From NCBI GenBank assembly GCA_030425185.1, contig JAUIAU010000031.1, forward strand, positions 1 through 38,786: 38,786 bases of DNA. The letters are read 5' to 3'. Below are positions 1-8,618 of the stretch, in pieces; the stretch's first letter is position 1, and each line of letters begins with the position of its first letter. Source of the stretch: Alphaproteobacteria bacterium (lineage in GTDB: Bacteria > Pseudomonadota > Alphaproteobacteria > Rhodobacterales > Rhodobacteraceae). A program made the position numbers and the translations under genes. Under the pieces are notes generated by a model that saw only the letters and a list, made by a program, of their open reading frames with translations, searched no databases and was not told where the DNA came from.

Positions 1-281
1 GCGATGCCGGGCGTGGTCGCCAGAACCTGCTCGACGGCGCGGGTCTGCGTGTCGAGCTGACCTTCGGGCGCGGAGATGCGGATGGTCGAGGCGCGCGCCA
101 GCGCCTCGGACCAGGTCTCGGCCACGCGGCCCGTCGCCAGCGACAGCGCCAGCGCGAAGACCGCGAGAAAGGACATCGCCGCCGAAGTGAAGAGCGTCAG
201 TTGCGCGGTGAACCCGGTGGGCGGCACCACCCGGTCGGCCTGCGCGTCGCCGAGCAGCAGCGAGAGGTCGAGAACCCTCAC
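1..281 (-). CDS. ftsX: Cell division permease FtsX, N-terminal part
   Basis: This is the first 93 codons of the FtsX permease, cut by the left edge of the window. FtsX is the inner-membrane partner of the ATPase FtsE and links divisome assembly to activation of cell-wall hydrolases. The GTG start at 281 overlaps the ftsE stop as GTGA, so the two are translationally coupled. A hydrophobic helix spans about residues 31-50, followed by the start of the large periplasmic loop (TIRISAPEGQ). A cytoplasmic N-terminus, one helix and then a periplasmic domain is the expected FtsX layout. Identity rests mainly on the ftsE context and this topology; the rest lies outside the window. Confidence 0.85.
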   Translation of the reverse strand, partial: MRVLDLSLLLGDAQADRVVPPTGFTAQLTLFTSAAMSFLAVFALALSLATGRVAETWSEALARASTIRISAPEGQLDTQTRAVEQVLATTPGI

Positions 282-952
282 AGGTCCGCCCCCGCCAGCG
301 TCAGGCGCCCGGCCTGGATGCGCAGCACGCGGGTGGCGACCTGGCTCTTGGCGGCGCGGATCAGCGCCAGGTCATGCGTCGCGATCAGCACCGTCTTGCC
401 CATCCGGTTCAGCTCCACCAGCAGGCCCAACAGTTTCAGCGACATCTCCCAGTCGATGTTCCCGGTCGGTTCGTCGGCGATGATGATCTGCGGATCGGTC
501 ATCACCGCGCGCGCCAGCGCTGCCCGCTGCCGCTCGCCGCCCGACAGCTCCGGGGGCAGTTGCCCCGCCTGGTTGCGCAGGCCGACCCAGTGCAGCAGGT
601 CGTGCAGGTCCTGCCCCGGAACCGGGCGCGACGACACCGTCAGCGGCAGGGCGATGTTCTCGGCCACGCTCAGGTGGTCGAGGAACCGGCAATCCTGATG
701 CACGACCCCGATCGACTGCCGGGTGCGGGCGACATCGTCGCGGGTCATGCGGGTCCCGTCGACCCCGTAGAGATGCACGCGACCGACGGTCGGATGCAGT
801 TCGAGATAGCAGAGCTTGAGCAGCGTCGTCTTGCCGGCGCCGGACGGCCCGGTGAGGAAATGGAACGAGCCGGGAGCGAGTCGCAACGTGATGTCGGACA
901 GGAGGGCGCCGCCGCGTCCGTAGCTGTAGCCCACGTTGTCCAGTTCGATCAC
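278..952 (-). CDS. ftsE: Cell division ATP-binding protein FtsE
   Basis: An ABC ATPase of 224 aa that works with FtsX at the septum. Visible motifs are Walker A GPSGAGKT (35-42), the Q-loop at VVHQD (83-87), the signature LSGGE (136-140), Walker B IIIADEP (157-162) and the H-loop His193. The length matches FtsE, which is a bare nucleotide-binding domain. I place the start at the GTG at 952, giving IELDNVGYSYG, because FtsE proteins begin here; an ATG at 1018 would add 22 residues that do not look like protein. The Shine-Dalgarno ahead of the GTG is weak. It is divergent from the zinc-ribbon gene at 1117. Confidence 0.93.
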   Translation of the reverse strand: MIELDNVGYSYGRGGALLSDITLRLAPGSFHFLTGPSGAGKTTLLKLCYLELHPTVGRVHLYGVDGTRMTRDDVARTRQSIGVVHQDCRFLDHLSVAENIALPLTVSSRPVPGQDLHDLLHWVGLRNQAGQLPPELSGGERQRAALARAVMTDPQIIIADEPTGNIDWEMSLKLLGLLVELNRMGKTVLIATHDLALIRAAKSQVATRVLRIQAGRLTLAGADL

Positions 953-1116
953 AGGCGCGTCCCGACGCTGAAAGGGTTTGCAGTCCCGAGTGTTACGGTG
1001 CGCTGTCCGGGGTTGCAATCGTGCCGCGCCGGGCGCTCAGGCTTGGAAAACAATCGTTGCGTTGCTATGGCCGGTGAGGGGCTCAAGAACGGCCCTGTTT
1101 CGAGCGAGTTGGCCGG

Positions 1117-2049
1117 ATGCGCCTGACCTGTCCCAATTGCAGTGCCGAATACGAGGTCGACCCCAGCGTGATCCCCGCGGCCGGCCGGGACGTGCAGTGT
1201 TCGAATTGCAGCCACACGTGGTTCCAGCCCCCGGCGAACGGCCAGGCGACCGCCGCGCCGCGCCGCGTCGTGCGGGCGATCACCGAGGACAACGCCGAAG
1301 AGGAACTCGCCCGCCGCCGCAGCCGGGTCGCGGCCCAGCGCGCGCAACGTCCCGCCGCGCCTGCGCCTGCGCCGCAATCAGCGCCGGTCCGGCGCCCGAC
1401 CGCCGAGGTCGTGCAGATGCCCGAGCGCGACGAGATCGACGACGCCCCCCGGCCGCTGCCGAAGCGGCAGGTGGACGAAGAGGTGCTCCGTATCCTGCGG
1501 GCAGAAGCCGACCGCGAGGCCCGGGCCCGGCGCGGCGAACCGCTGGAGACGCTCGAAGCCCAGCAGGAAATGGCGCTCGGGGGCAGCGCCCCCAGCCAGT
1601 CGTCCCGTGTCCCGACGGACCCGCGCGATCTGTCAGACGAGGACCTGGTGCCCTCGGGCGGCTTCGGCCGCCGCCGGAAAGAAAAACGGCCGACCCCGGG
1701 CAGCGCCCGCGCGCAGTTGCCGGATGTGGACCAGATCACCAACAGCCTGCGCGCCTCGAGCGAACGTCCCGGGTCCGCCGCGGCCTACATGGAAGTCGAG
1801 GAAACCCTGCGCCGGGTTCGGCGCGGCCAGGGCTTCCGGCTCGGCTTCAGCCTGATGCTGCTGATCGCGGCAGCCGGGATCTTCGCCTACGTCTTCTCGG
1901 CCGAGATCATCGGGCGGTTCCCCGAGGCGGAACCCTATGTCCTGCGCTACGTCACCGAGGTGAACGTCGCCCGCACCTGGCTCGACGAGACGGTGCGCGG
2001 GCTGACGGCGCAGGTGCTCGCGCTGATCGGGGACGCGACCGGCGGCTGA
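1117..2049 (+). CDS. MJ0042-type zinc-ribbon membrane protein
   Basis: A 310-aa protein with an N-terminal zinc ribbon of the MJ0042 family: Cys5, Cys8, Cys28 and Cys31 form two CxxC knuckles in RLTCPNCSAEYEVD and QCSNCSHTW. A long charged, Arg/Ala/Pro-rich and probably disordered region follows (about 45-235), then one membrane helix at about 242-261 and a tail of about 50 residues. The expected topology is a cytoplasmic zinc ribbon anchored in the inner membrane. Proteins of this kind commonly sit divergent from ftsE in Rhodobacterales, but their role is unknown to me. The ATG at 1117 is chosen because the CPNC motif lies immediately downstream. It ends 3 bases before the convergent TIGR02302 gene. 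Confidence 0.85.
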   Translation: MRLTCPNCSAEYEVDPSVIPAAGRDVQCSNCSHTWFQPPANGQATAAPRRVVRAITEDNAEEELARRRSRVAAQRAQRPAAPAPAPQSAPVRRPTAEVVQMPERDEIDDAPRPLPKRQVDEEVLRILRAEADREARARRGEPLETLEAQQEMALGGSAPSQSSRVPTDPRDLSDEDLVPSGGFGRRRKEKRPTPGSARAQLPDVDQITNSLRASSERPGSAAAYMEVEETLRRVRRGQGFRLGFSLMLLIAAAGIFAYVFSAEIIGRFPEAEPYVLRYVTEVNVARTWLDETVRGLTAQVLALIGDATGG

Positions 2050-2052
2050 CGC

Positions 2053-4614
2053 TCAGAACTGGTCGAGCAGGCGGCGCAGGTAATCGAGTTCCTGCTCGGA
2101 CCGCTCCTGCTCTCCGGACCGGCGGCGGATCTCATCCAGAAGTTCCTGCGCGCGTTCCTGGGGATCAACCCCGTCCAACAGGGCCTCGTCGGTCCCGAGC
2201 CGCCCGAAGTTGCCGTTCTCGCGGCCCAGCGGATCGCGCTGTTCGGTCGGGTCCTGGCCGTTCTGCGCCTGTCCGCGCTGGCCCTGCTGACCCTGTTGCT
2301 GCTCCTGCGCGATCATGTCGCCGAGGTTCTGCATCCCGTCGCGCAGCGCATCGATGGCTTCGGACTGGTTGTCGAGCGCATCCGGCAGGTCACCGCGCCC
2401 CAGCGCCTCGGCGGCATCGTCCATCGCCTCGCCCGCGCGGCCCAGCGCCTCGCGCGCGGCGTCGCCCTCGGGTGTGCCCGCCCCCGGCAGGTTGCGGCGC
2501 TGTTGCTCCAGCATCCCACGCAGCGCTTCCTGCCGCCGTTGCAGGTCCTCGGCCGTCATCTCGCCCGGCTGCTGCCCTTGTCCCTGACCGCCCTGCCGGC
2601 CGGGCTGCTGGCCCTGCCCCTGCTGGCCTTGTCCTTGCTGGCCCGGCTGCCCCTGTTGACCTTGCTGGCCCTCCTGAAGCTGCTGGAAGCTGTCATCGGC
2701 GAGGCCCTGCTGCTGACGCAGGGTGTCCTGCAGGCCTTCCATCGCCTGTTCGCCCGGGCTCTGGCCCTGCTGGCCTTGCTGGCCCTCGGCGACCTGCATG
2801 TTCTCCATCATCTGCATGAGCTGATCGAGGAGCGCCTGCGCCTCGTCCATCCAGCCTTCGCGCATGAGTTGCTCGATCTGGTCGAGGAGTTCCTGCAACT
2901 GGTCGCCGGTCATGGTCTGGGCGTTCGGATCGGCCTCGGCCATCTCCTGTCCGCTCTCGCGCTGCTGCTCGGCGAGCTGGCGCATGTAGTCGTCCATCGC
3001 CTCGCGCAGTTCCTGCATCAGCTCGGCGATCTCGTCTTCGGACGCCCCGCGCCGCATCGCTTCGTCCAGCGCCTCGCGCGCGCGCTCCAGCCGTTCGCGG
3101 GCGTCGTCGAGCGAGCCTTCCTCGAACTGCAGCGCCGCGTCCCACAGGGCCGCCGCGATGGCATCGCGCGCCTCCGGTTCGAGGCCGTTGTCGAGACCCG
3201 CGCGCAGGTCCGTCAGCGCGGCCTCCAGCATCGTGGCGCCGGTTTCGTTGGTGATGAAGCCCTCGGGGTTCCAGCTGACCGCCTTCAGGACCTGCCAGAC
3301 CCGCTTCGCGTTCTCGCGGCTCCAGAGCAGGTCGCGGCGCTGCTCGATGATCGCGGCGGCAAGCGGGTTGAAGAAGCGGCGCCCGGGCAGTTCCATCGCG
3401 AAGGGCTCGGAGCGGCCGGTCTGGTTCAGATGATCGGTCGCCGTCATCTCGAGCCGCACGGGCAGGTTGGCCCACGGGTGCTCGGAGAAGTTCTCGGCGA
3501 GCACCTCGGTGAACTCGGCGCGGTCCCCGGTCAGCGTCAGAGGGATCGGAACGACCAGCGGTTCGCGCGGCTCGGGCGGCGTGGCGAGGCCATAGATCCG
3601 GTCGGTCGCGGCCAGATCGAGGGTGAAGGTGGCTTCGCCGCCGATCACCGCGAAATCGTCCGACGCCGTGAACGGCAGGCGCATCTCGCCGCCCTGCACG
3701 CGGCTGACCGGGCCATCCACCGTGATGGTCGGGGCGTTGTCCGGCAGTACGGTCACGTCATAGCCGCGCCCGCCGGGTCCCTCGACCTGAAGCCGGCCTG
3801 AGCGCATCACGACCAGCTCCTGTGCCGGGTCCGTGCTGCCTTCGCCCGTGCCTTCGCTGACGCTTTCGGTGACCGAGAGGCGTCCGTCCGCCCCGTAGAG
3901 CCGCAGCGTGATCCGGGTGCCCTCGGGCACGGTGAACCCGTCGGTGATCTCGTTCAGGTAAAGGCTCGGACGCCCGGTGTAGGACGGCGGTTCGGCCCAG
4001 CCCTCCCATGCCGGACCGATCGCCAGCGCGGGTCCGCCCGCCCCCGGAAGAAGCCCGTCCTGCGACCGCCAGCCGGTGCCGAAGAGGACAGCCATGACCA
4101 CGCCGGTGGCCGCGATGTAGCGCAGCGCGTAGCGGTCGCGGCGGGCAAGGCGCAGGTCGGGGCGCACGGGGCGGACGTTGCGGGCGGCATCGGCGATCCG
4201 GCGCAGGTGGGCGCGCCACACGGCCCGGGCCTGCGGGTCGCCCTCGCCGATGGCCATCCGGTCGGCCAGGGTCCGGAGCGGGCGTCCGGGCGTGGCGGCG
4301 TCGAGGCGGTCCTCGGCCTCGGCCCGGCGGGGCCAGCGGAACGACCAGACCCCGCGCGCGAGTGTCCCCAGCCCGACGATGCCGAAGGCAGCAACAAGCC
4401 CGGTGCCCCAGTCGGGGCCAAGGCGCGACGGGATCTCGAAGGCAGCGGCGGTCAGAGCGAGGCCGGCAACGGTCCAGAGCGGCCAGAAGGCCTGGGCAGC
4501 GCGCTCGGCCGCGAGACCGACTCGGGTCCAGAAGACAGGCCGCTCCAGCGCGGCCCGTGCGTTGTCCGTGGTGATCTCCGGGTCCTTGCGGCCCGTCGGG
4601 GGTCGATCGGTCAT
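2053..4614 (-). CDS. TIGR02302 family (DUF4175) membrane protein
   Basis: An 853-aa protein of the alphaproteobacterial TIGR02302/DUF4175 family, whose function is not established. Three membrane helices lie near the N-terminus (about 43-59, 70-88 and 163-180). A large beta-rich, probably periplasmic region follows, then long Glu/Gln/Ala-rich helices and a low-complexity Gln/Gly tract at about 610-680 built from repeats such as GQQGQ. The C-terminus is acidic and helical, ending YLRRLLDQF. I start at the ATG at 4614 (MTDRPPTGRK); upstream in-frame residues look like non-coding sequence. It lies 31 bases downstream of lysA as the last gene of the argH-lysA chain. Confidence 0.85.
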   Translation of the reverse strand: MTDRPPTGRKDPEITTDNARAALERPVFWTRVGLAAERAAQAFWPLWTVAGLALTAAAFEIPSRLGPDWGTGLVAAFGIVGLGTLARGVWSFRWPRRAEAEDRLDAATPGRPLRTLADRMAIGEGDPQARAVWRAHLRRIADAARNVRPVRPDLRLARRDRYALRYIAATGVVMAVLFGTGWRSQDGLLPGAGGPALAIGPAWEGWAEPPSYTGRPSLYLNEITDGFTVPEGTRITLRLYGADGRLSVTESVSEGTGEGSTDPAQELVVMRSGRLQVEGPGGRGYDVTVLPDNAPTITVDGPVSRVQGGEMRLPFTASDDFAVIGGEATFTLDLAATDRIYGLATPPEPREPLVVPIPLTLTGDRAEFTEVLAENFSEHPWANLPVRLEMTATDHLNQTGRSEPFAMELPGRRFFNPLAAAIIEQRRDLLWSRENAKRVWQVLKAVSWNPEGFITNETGATMLEAALTDLRAGLDNGLEPEARDAIAAALWDAALQFEEGSLDDARERLERAREALDEAMRRGASEDEIAELMQELREAMDDYMRQLAEQQRESGQEMAEADPNAQTMTGDQLQELLDQIEQLMREGWMDEAQALLDQLMQMMENMQVAEGQQGQQGQSPGEQAMEGLQDTLRQQQGLADDSFQQLQEGQQGQQGQPGQQGQGQQGQGQQPGRQGGQGQGQQPGEMTAEDLQRRQEALRGMLEQQRRNLPGAGTPEGDAAREALGRAGEAMDDAAEALGRGDLPDALDNQSEAIDALRDGMQNLGDMIAQEQQQGQQGQRGQAQNGQDPTEQRDPLGRENGNFGRLGTDEALLDGVDPQERAQELLDEIRRRSGEQERSEQELDYLRRLLDQF

Positions 4615-4645
4615 CCGCGCTCCGCGTCGGCGGAGCCATGCCCGC

Positions 4646-5914
4646 CTAAAGCCATTCCGGGATGGTATCGCGGGCGATGATTTCGTCAAACGTCGGGCGG
4701 GCGCGTATGACAGCGAAGTGATCGCCCTGGACCAGAACCTCCGGGATCAGGGGGCGGGTGTTGTATTCGCTGGACATCACCGCGCCATAGGCTCCGGCCG
4801 AGCGGAAGGCGACCAGGTCGCCCGATGCCATCGGCGGCAGCGCACGGCCCTTGGCGAAGGTGTCCCCCGATTCGCAGACCGGGCCGACGATGTCGTAGAG
4901 CTGCTGCTCGACTCCCGGTGCGGCCTCGGCCACGGGGATGATATCGTGCCACGCGCCGTACATCGCCGGGCGGATCAGGTCGTTCATCGCCCCGTCGAGG
5001 ATCAGGAAACGGGTGCTCTCGCCCTCCTTCACGTAGATCACCTGCGAGACCATCAGCCCGGCATTGCCCGAGATCAGGCGGCCCGGCTCGATCTCGATCT
5101 CGCAACCGAGGTGCCCCAGCGTGCGCTCGACCAGCTGACCGTATTCCACCGGCAGCGGCGGCGCCTCGTTCGAGCGGGTATAGGGAATGCCCAGCCCGCC
5201 GCCGAGGTCGAGGCGGGTTATCTCGTGCCCCTCCGCGCGCAGGCGTTCTGTCAGGTCGGCGACCTTGAGATAGGCCTGCTCGAACGGTTCAAGCTGGGTC
5301 AGCTGGCTGCCGATATGGACGTCGATGCCGATGGCCTTCAGGCCGGGCAACGCCGCGATGCGGGCATAGACCTCCGACGCGCGCGCGATCGGAATGCCGA
5401 ACTTGTCGCCCTTGCGCCCGGTGGCGATCTTCTCGTGGGTCCGCGCATCGACGTCGGGGTTCACCCGCACCGTCACGGGCGCCACCGTGCCGAGGCTCAG
5501 GGCCACCTCGTTCAGGGCCTCCATCTCGGGCTCGGATTCGAGGTTGAACTGGCGGATGCCGCCTTCGAGCGCGGCGCGCATCTCGGTCCGGGTCTTGCCG
5601 ACGCCCGAGAACACGATCCGCTCGCCGGGCACACCCGCGGCGCGGGCGCGGGCATATTCGCCGCCCGACACCACGTCCATCCCGGCCCCGAGATCCCCCA
5701 GCAGCTTCAGCACGGCCTGGTTGCTGAGCGACTTCATCGCGAAGCACACGAGATGCGACGGGGCCCAGGACAGGGCCTCGTCGAACAGCCGGAAATGCCG
5801 GGTCAGGGTCGCGGCGGAATAGACGTAGAACGGCGTCCCGACGGTCCGGGCAATATCCGCAATCGCCACGTCCTCGGCGTGCAGCGCGCCGTCGCGGTAG
5901 AGGAAATGATCCAT
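4646..5914 (-). CDS. lysA: Diaminopimelate decarboxylase
   Basis: This PLP enzyme converts meso-diaminopimelate to L-lysine and CO2, the last step of lysine synthesis, in the cytoplasm. It has 422 aa. The PLP lysine is Lys61 in CFAMKSLSN. Other fold-type III decarboxylase motifs are HIGSQ, the phosphate-binding LDLGGGLG, and CESGDTFAKG near the C-terminus, which supplies the active-site Cys from the dimer partner. The start is the ATG at 5914 (MDHFLYRDG), the usual N-terminus for this family in Rhodobacterales. It is 22 bases downstream of the DUF2834 gene and probably co-transcribed from the argH side. Confidence 0.96.
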   Translation of the reverse strand: MDHFLYRDGALHAEDVAIADIARTVGTPFYVYSAATLTRHFRLFDEALSWAPSHLVCFAMKSLSNQAVLKLLGDLGAGMDVVSGGEYARARAAGVPGERIVFSGVGKTRTEMRAALEGGIRQFNLESEPEMEALNEVALSLGTVAPVTVRVNPDVDARTHEKIATGRKGDKFGIPIARASEVYARIAALPGLKAIGIDVHIGSQLTQLEPFEQAYLKVADLTERLRAEGHEITRLDLGGGLGIPYTRSNEAPPLPVEYGQLVERTLGHLGCEIEIEPGRLISGNAGLMVSQVIYVKEGESTRFLILDGAMNDLIRPAMYGAWHDIIPVAEAAPGVEQQLYDIVGPVCESGDTFAKGRALPPMASGDLVAFRSAGAYGAVMSSEYNTRPLIPEVLVQGDHFAVIRARPTFDEIIARDTIPEWL

Positions 5915-5936
5915 CGAGGTCGGGGTCCCGGGGGGC

Positions 5937-6254
5937 TCAGCGCACCGGCGCGGCGCGGAAGAAGAGGTACAGCGGCAGGCCGCAGCTGACACCGATCATG
6001 AAGGTCGCCGGGATCGCCAGCAGGGCGATCCAGTTCTTCCGGACGAGGGTCTCGGCCAGGATGAACACGGTGAGGGCCACCGCCGCGATGGTCAGGTCCC
6101 AGACCAGACCCGAGGTCGCGTCATTGACGTGCCATGCGTCCACCATGTCCATGATCGACCAGGTGTTGGCCTGGAACCACGCGATGAAATACCCCATCGG
6201 GTGGATGGCCCCCCAGACCGCGAGGCCGAGGTAGACGAGGCGGAGCGGCGTCAT
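5937..6254 (-). CDS. DUF2834 small membrane protein
   Basis: A 105-aa protein with three hydrophobic helices (LRLVYLGLAVWG near the N-terminus, LTIAAVALTVFILAE in the middle, WIALLAIPATFMIG near the end). The pattern and length match DUF2834, a family of unknown function. The ATG at 6254 is preferred because AAGGGA lies 7 bases upstream; a GTG at 6260 is also in frame and would overlap the lptM stop as GTGA, but that Shine-Dalgarno would be too close. The gene sits between lptM and lysA in one operon, and its conserved place there is the only clue to its role. Confidence 0.8.
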   Translation of the reverse strand: MTPLRLVYLGLAVWGAIHPMGYFIAWFQANTWSIMDMVDAWHVNDATSGLVWDLTIAAVALTVFILAETLVRKNWIALLAIPATFMIGVSCGLPLYLFFRAAPVR

Positions 6255-6256
6255 GG

Positions 6257-6376
6257 TCACTTCCCTTCGAAGAGGCCCGAGGGCGCGGTCTTGCCCGGCG
6301 CGGTCGGTGCGCCATCGGCGCCGCAGCCCGCGACAAGCCCCAGCGTGACGACAAGAAGAAGAACCGCGCGGATCAT
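6257..6376 (-). CDS. lptM: LptM-like small lipoprotein (39 aa)
   Basis: A 39-aa lipoprotein precursor: MIRA, a hydrophobic stretch, then lipobox VAGC with Cys18, followed by GADGAPTAPG. The lipobox Cys followed by a short Gly/Pro-containing tail is the pattern of the LptM (formerly YifL) family. In E. coli LptM helps mature the LptD-LptE lipopolysaccharide translocon and its gene lies near the lysA/dapF region. Position between argH and lysA supports the assignment. The ATG at 6376 overlaps the stop of the preceding lipoprotein gene as ATGA. The family call is from motif and context only, since the mature peptide is about 22 residues. Confidence 0.72.
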   Translation of the reverse strand: MIRAVLLLVVTLGLVAGCGADGAPTAPGKTAPSGLFEGK

Positions 6377-6537
6377 GGCGACACCTTCACGCCGAAGGCG
6401 CCCATGCGGATCGTGGCGCTGTCCACCTGTGCCGTGCTGCCGGCACCGAGGCTGACATCGGCCGACAGGCGCGGACGCTCGTCGCACCCGGCGAGCGAGG
6501 CCAGCGCCAGGGCGGCAAGGATCGTTCGGGACATCAT
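6373..6537 (-). CDS. Small predicted lipoprotein (54 aa) between argH and lptM
   Basis: A short gene wedged between argH and lptM. Its ATG at 6537 overlaps the argH stop as ATGA, and its own stop overlaps the lptM start as ATGA. The product begins [18 protein letters not shown], a clear lipoprotein signal with lipobox LAGC (Cys18), followed by a mature part of about 37 residues ([18 protein letters not shown] and onward to GVKVSP). I do not recognise a family. The double four-base overlap and the intact signal peptide argue strongly that it is translated. An alternative start is the second ATG at 6534. Confidence 0.75.
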   Translation of the reverse strand: MMSRTILAALALASLAGCDERPRLSADVSLGAGSTAQVDSATIRMGAFGVKVSP

Positions 6538-7928
6538 GCCAGCGCCTCCTTCCAGCGGGCGATCTGCGCGTGCACCTGAACCGGAGCCGTTCCGCCATAG
6601 GAGGTGCGGCTGGCGACCGAGTTGTGCACGCCGAGGACATCATAGACGGCATTCGTGATCCCGCCATGCGCCGCGTGCATCTCGTCGAGGCTGAGGTCCT
6701 TCAGGTCACAGCCCTTGCTCTCGGCCAGCGCGACCAGCGCGCCGGTGACATGGTGCGCCTCGCGGAACGGCAGGCCCATTTCGCGCACCAGCCAGTCGGC
6801 AAGGTCGGTTGCCGTCGAGAAGCCGGACGCCGCGGCGGCCTCGAGCGCGGCACGGTTGGCCGTCATGTCGCCGACCATGCCGGTCATCGCGGCCAGCGCC
6901 AGCATCAGCGTGTCGGCGGCGTCGAAGACCTGTTCCTTGTCCTCCTGCATGTCCTTCGAATAGGCCAGCGGCAGGCCCTTCATCACCGTCAGCAGGGCGA
7001 TGTTCGCCCCGACGATCCGGCCGATCTTGGCGCGGATCAGCTCGGCGGCATCGGGGTTCTTCTTCTGGGGCATGATCGAGGACCCGGTCGAGAACCGGTC
7101 CGACAGGGTCACGAAGCGGAACTGGGCCGAGGACCAGATCACGAGCTCCTCCGCGAAGCGGCTGAGATGCATCGCGCAGATCGAGGCCGCGGCGAGGAAC
7201 TCGAGCGCGAAGTCCCGGTCGGACACCGCGTCGAGCGAATTGGCCGCGGGACGGTCGAAGCCCAGCGCGTGCGCCGTCATCTCGCGGTCGATCGGGAACG
7301 AGGTTCCGGCCAGCGCCGCCGCCCCCAGCGGGCATTCGTTCATCCGGGTACGGGCATCAGCGAAGCGCGAGCGGTCGCGGGCGAACATCTCGACATAGGC
7401 CATCATGTGATGGCCCCAGGTCACCGGCTGGGCGGTCTGGAGATGGGTGAACCCCGGCATGACCCAGTCCGCGCCCGCCTCGGCCTGCACCAGAAGGGCG
7501 CGCATCAGCGCGGTCAGCCCCTCGACGGCGGCGTCGCACTGGTCGCGCACCCAGAGCCGGAAATCGGTCGCCACCTGGTCGTTGCGCGAGCGCGCCGTGT
7601 GCAGGCGCCCGGCGGGTTCGCCGATGATCTCCTTCAGCCGCGCCTCGACGTTCATGTGGATGTCTTCCAGCGCCGTAGAGAAGGCGAAACGCCCCTCCTC
7701 GATTTCTGACAAGACCGTGAGCAGCCCTTCCCGGATCGCGCCGGCATCGCTATCGCTCACGATACCCGTTGCGGCCAGCATCGCGGCATGGGCGCGGGAG
7801 CCTTCGATGTCCTGCGCGGCGAGCCGCTTGTCGAAGCCGATGGAGGCATTGATCGCCTCCATGATCGCATCGGGCCCGGCGGCGAACCGGCCGCCCCACA
7901 TCGCGTTGGAAGAGGTTTTGTCGGACAT
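6534..7928 (-). CDS. argH: Argininosuccinate lyase
   Basis: It cleaves argininosuccinate to arginine and fumarate, the last step of arginine synthesis. The 464-aa length is typical. It belongs to the fumarase/aspartase superfamily: the signature [13 protein letters not shown] spans 281-293 and contains the catalytic serine loop, His162 sits in FTHLQTAQP, and TARSRNDQV (111-119) is the ArgH-specific substrate motif. The start at 7928 has AAGGG four bases upstream. It opens the minus-strand operon that runs to the TIGR02302 gene. Only 27 bases separate its start from the divergent tlpA-like gene. Confidence 0.97.
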   Translation of the reverse strand: MSDKTSSNAMWGGRFAAGPDAIMEAINASIGFDKRLAAQDIEGSRAHAAMLAATGIVSDSDAGAIREGLLTVLSEIEEGRFAFSTALEDIHMNVEARLKEIIGEPAGRLHTARSRNDQVATDFRLWVRDQCDAAVEGLTALMRALLVQAEAGADWVMPGFTHLQTAQPVTWGHHMMAYVEMFARDRSRFADARTRMNECPLGAAALAGTSFPIDREMTAHALGFDRPAANSLDAVSDRDFALEFLAAASICAMHLSRFAEELVIWSSAQFRFVTLSDRFSTGSSIMPQKKNPDAAELIRAKIGRIVGANIALLTVMKGLPLAYSKDMQEDKEQVFDAADTLMLALAAMTGMVGDMTANRAALEAAAASGFSTATDLADWLVREMGLPFREAHHVTGALVALAESKGCDLKDLSLDEMHAAHGGITNAVYDVLGVHNSVASRTSYGGTAPVQVHAQIARWKEALA

Positions 7929-7955
7929 GAGACCCTTCGTTCAGAGAGGACCGAG

Positions 7956-8543
7956 ATGACCCGCTGGATCGCTGCCGCCACCCTCGCGCTCGGTATCGTC
8001 GGAGCCGGTGTATACTGGGGCTTCGGCCCCGGCGCCACCCCTGCGGCCGCGGCGGACTACACCGCCGTCGAGGCGTTGCGCGACGGGCAGATGCGCAAGC
8101 TGATGTTCCACGCCAACCCGCAGCCGCTGCCCGACACGCCCTTCGAGACTGCCGAGGGCGGGACCCTGCGGCTGGCGGACTTCGCCGGGCGCTACACGCT
8201 GGTGAACTTCTGGGCGACATGGTGCGCCCCCTGCCGCCACGAGATGCCGTCGCTGTCGCGGCTGCAGGAGGTGATGGGCGGTGACCGCTTCGCCGTCGTG
8301 ACGATCGCCACCGGGCGCAACGCGCCGGAGGCCATCGCCCGCTTCTTCGACGAGATCGAGGTCACCAACCTGCCGCAGCATCGCGACGTGGGCGGAGCAC
8401 TGGCGCGCCAGATGGGGATTGCCGGGCTGCCGATCACGGTCCTGCTGGACCCGGAGGGCCGGGAAGTCGCACGCCTGATCGGGGACGCCGAGTGGGACAC
8501 CGACAGCGCGAAGGCCATCGTAGCCGCCCTGACCGCCGACTGA
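7956..8543 (+). CDS. tlpA: TlpA-family thiol-disulfide oxidoreductase
   Basis: A membrane-anchored periplasmic thioredoxin of 195 aa. An uncleaved signal anchor covers about residues 4-22. The redox motif WATWCAPC (87-93, Cys90 and Cys93) and the cis-proline loop GIAGLPI (Pro159) are intact. TlpA-like proteins act as reductants in the periplasm, for example during cytochrome c oxidase copper-site assembly; the exact partner here cannot be told. The ATG at 7956 follows AGAGAGGA at a normal distance; the in-frame upstream extension overlaps argH and is rejected. A divergent argH/tlpA pair is a layout I associate with Rhodobacterales. Confidence 0.88.
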   Translation: MTRWIAAATLALGIVGAGVYWGFGPGATPAAAADYTAVEALRDGQMRKLMFHANPQPLPDTPFETAEGGTLRLADFAGRYTLVNFWATWCAPCRHEMPSLSRLQEVMGGDRFAVVTIATGRNAPEAIARFFDEIEVTNLPQHRDVGGALARQMGIAGLPITVLLDPEGREVARLIGDAEWDTDSAKAIVAALTAD

Positions 8544-8618
8544 GCCGCACCCTGCCGTCACGTCGGTCTTGACGTCCCGCCCGCCGCTTGGCGTCATTTC
8601 CTGCGGGAGGAGACCGCC

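Noticed and set aside
2560-2790. DNA tandem repeat or satellite
   Set aside because: The repeated CTG/TTG-rich sequence is explained by codons for the Gln/Gly tract of the TIGR02302 protein; units are irregular in length.
978-2819. A 613-codon plus-strand frame covering the zinc-ribbon gene and the end of TIGR02302
   Set aside because: Its translation is Arg/Pro/Ala-rich without domains, and both genes it crosses have clear products in other frames.
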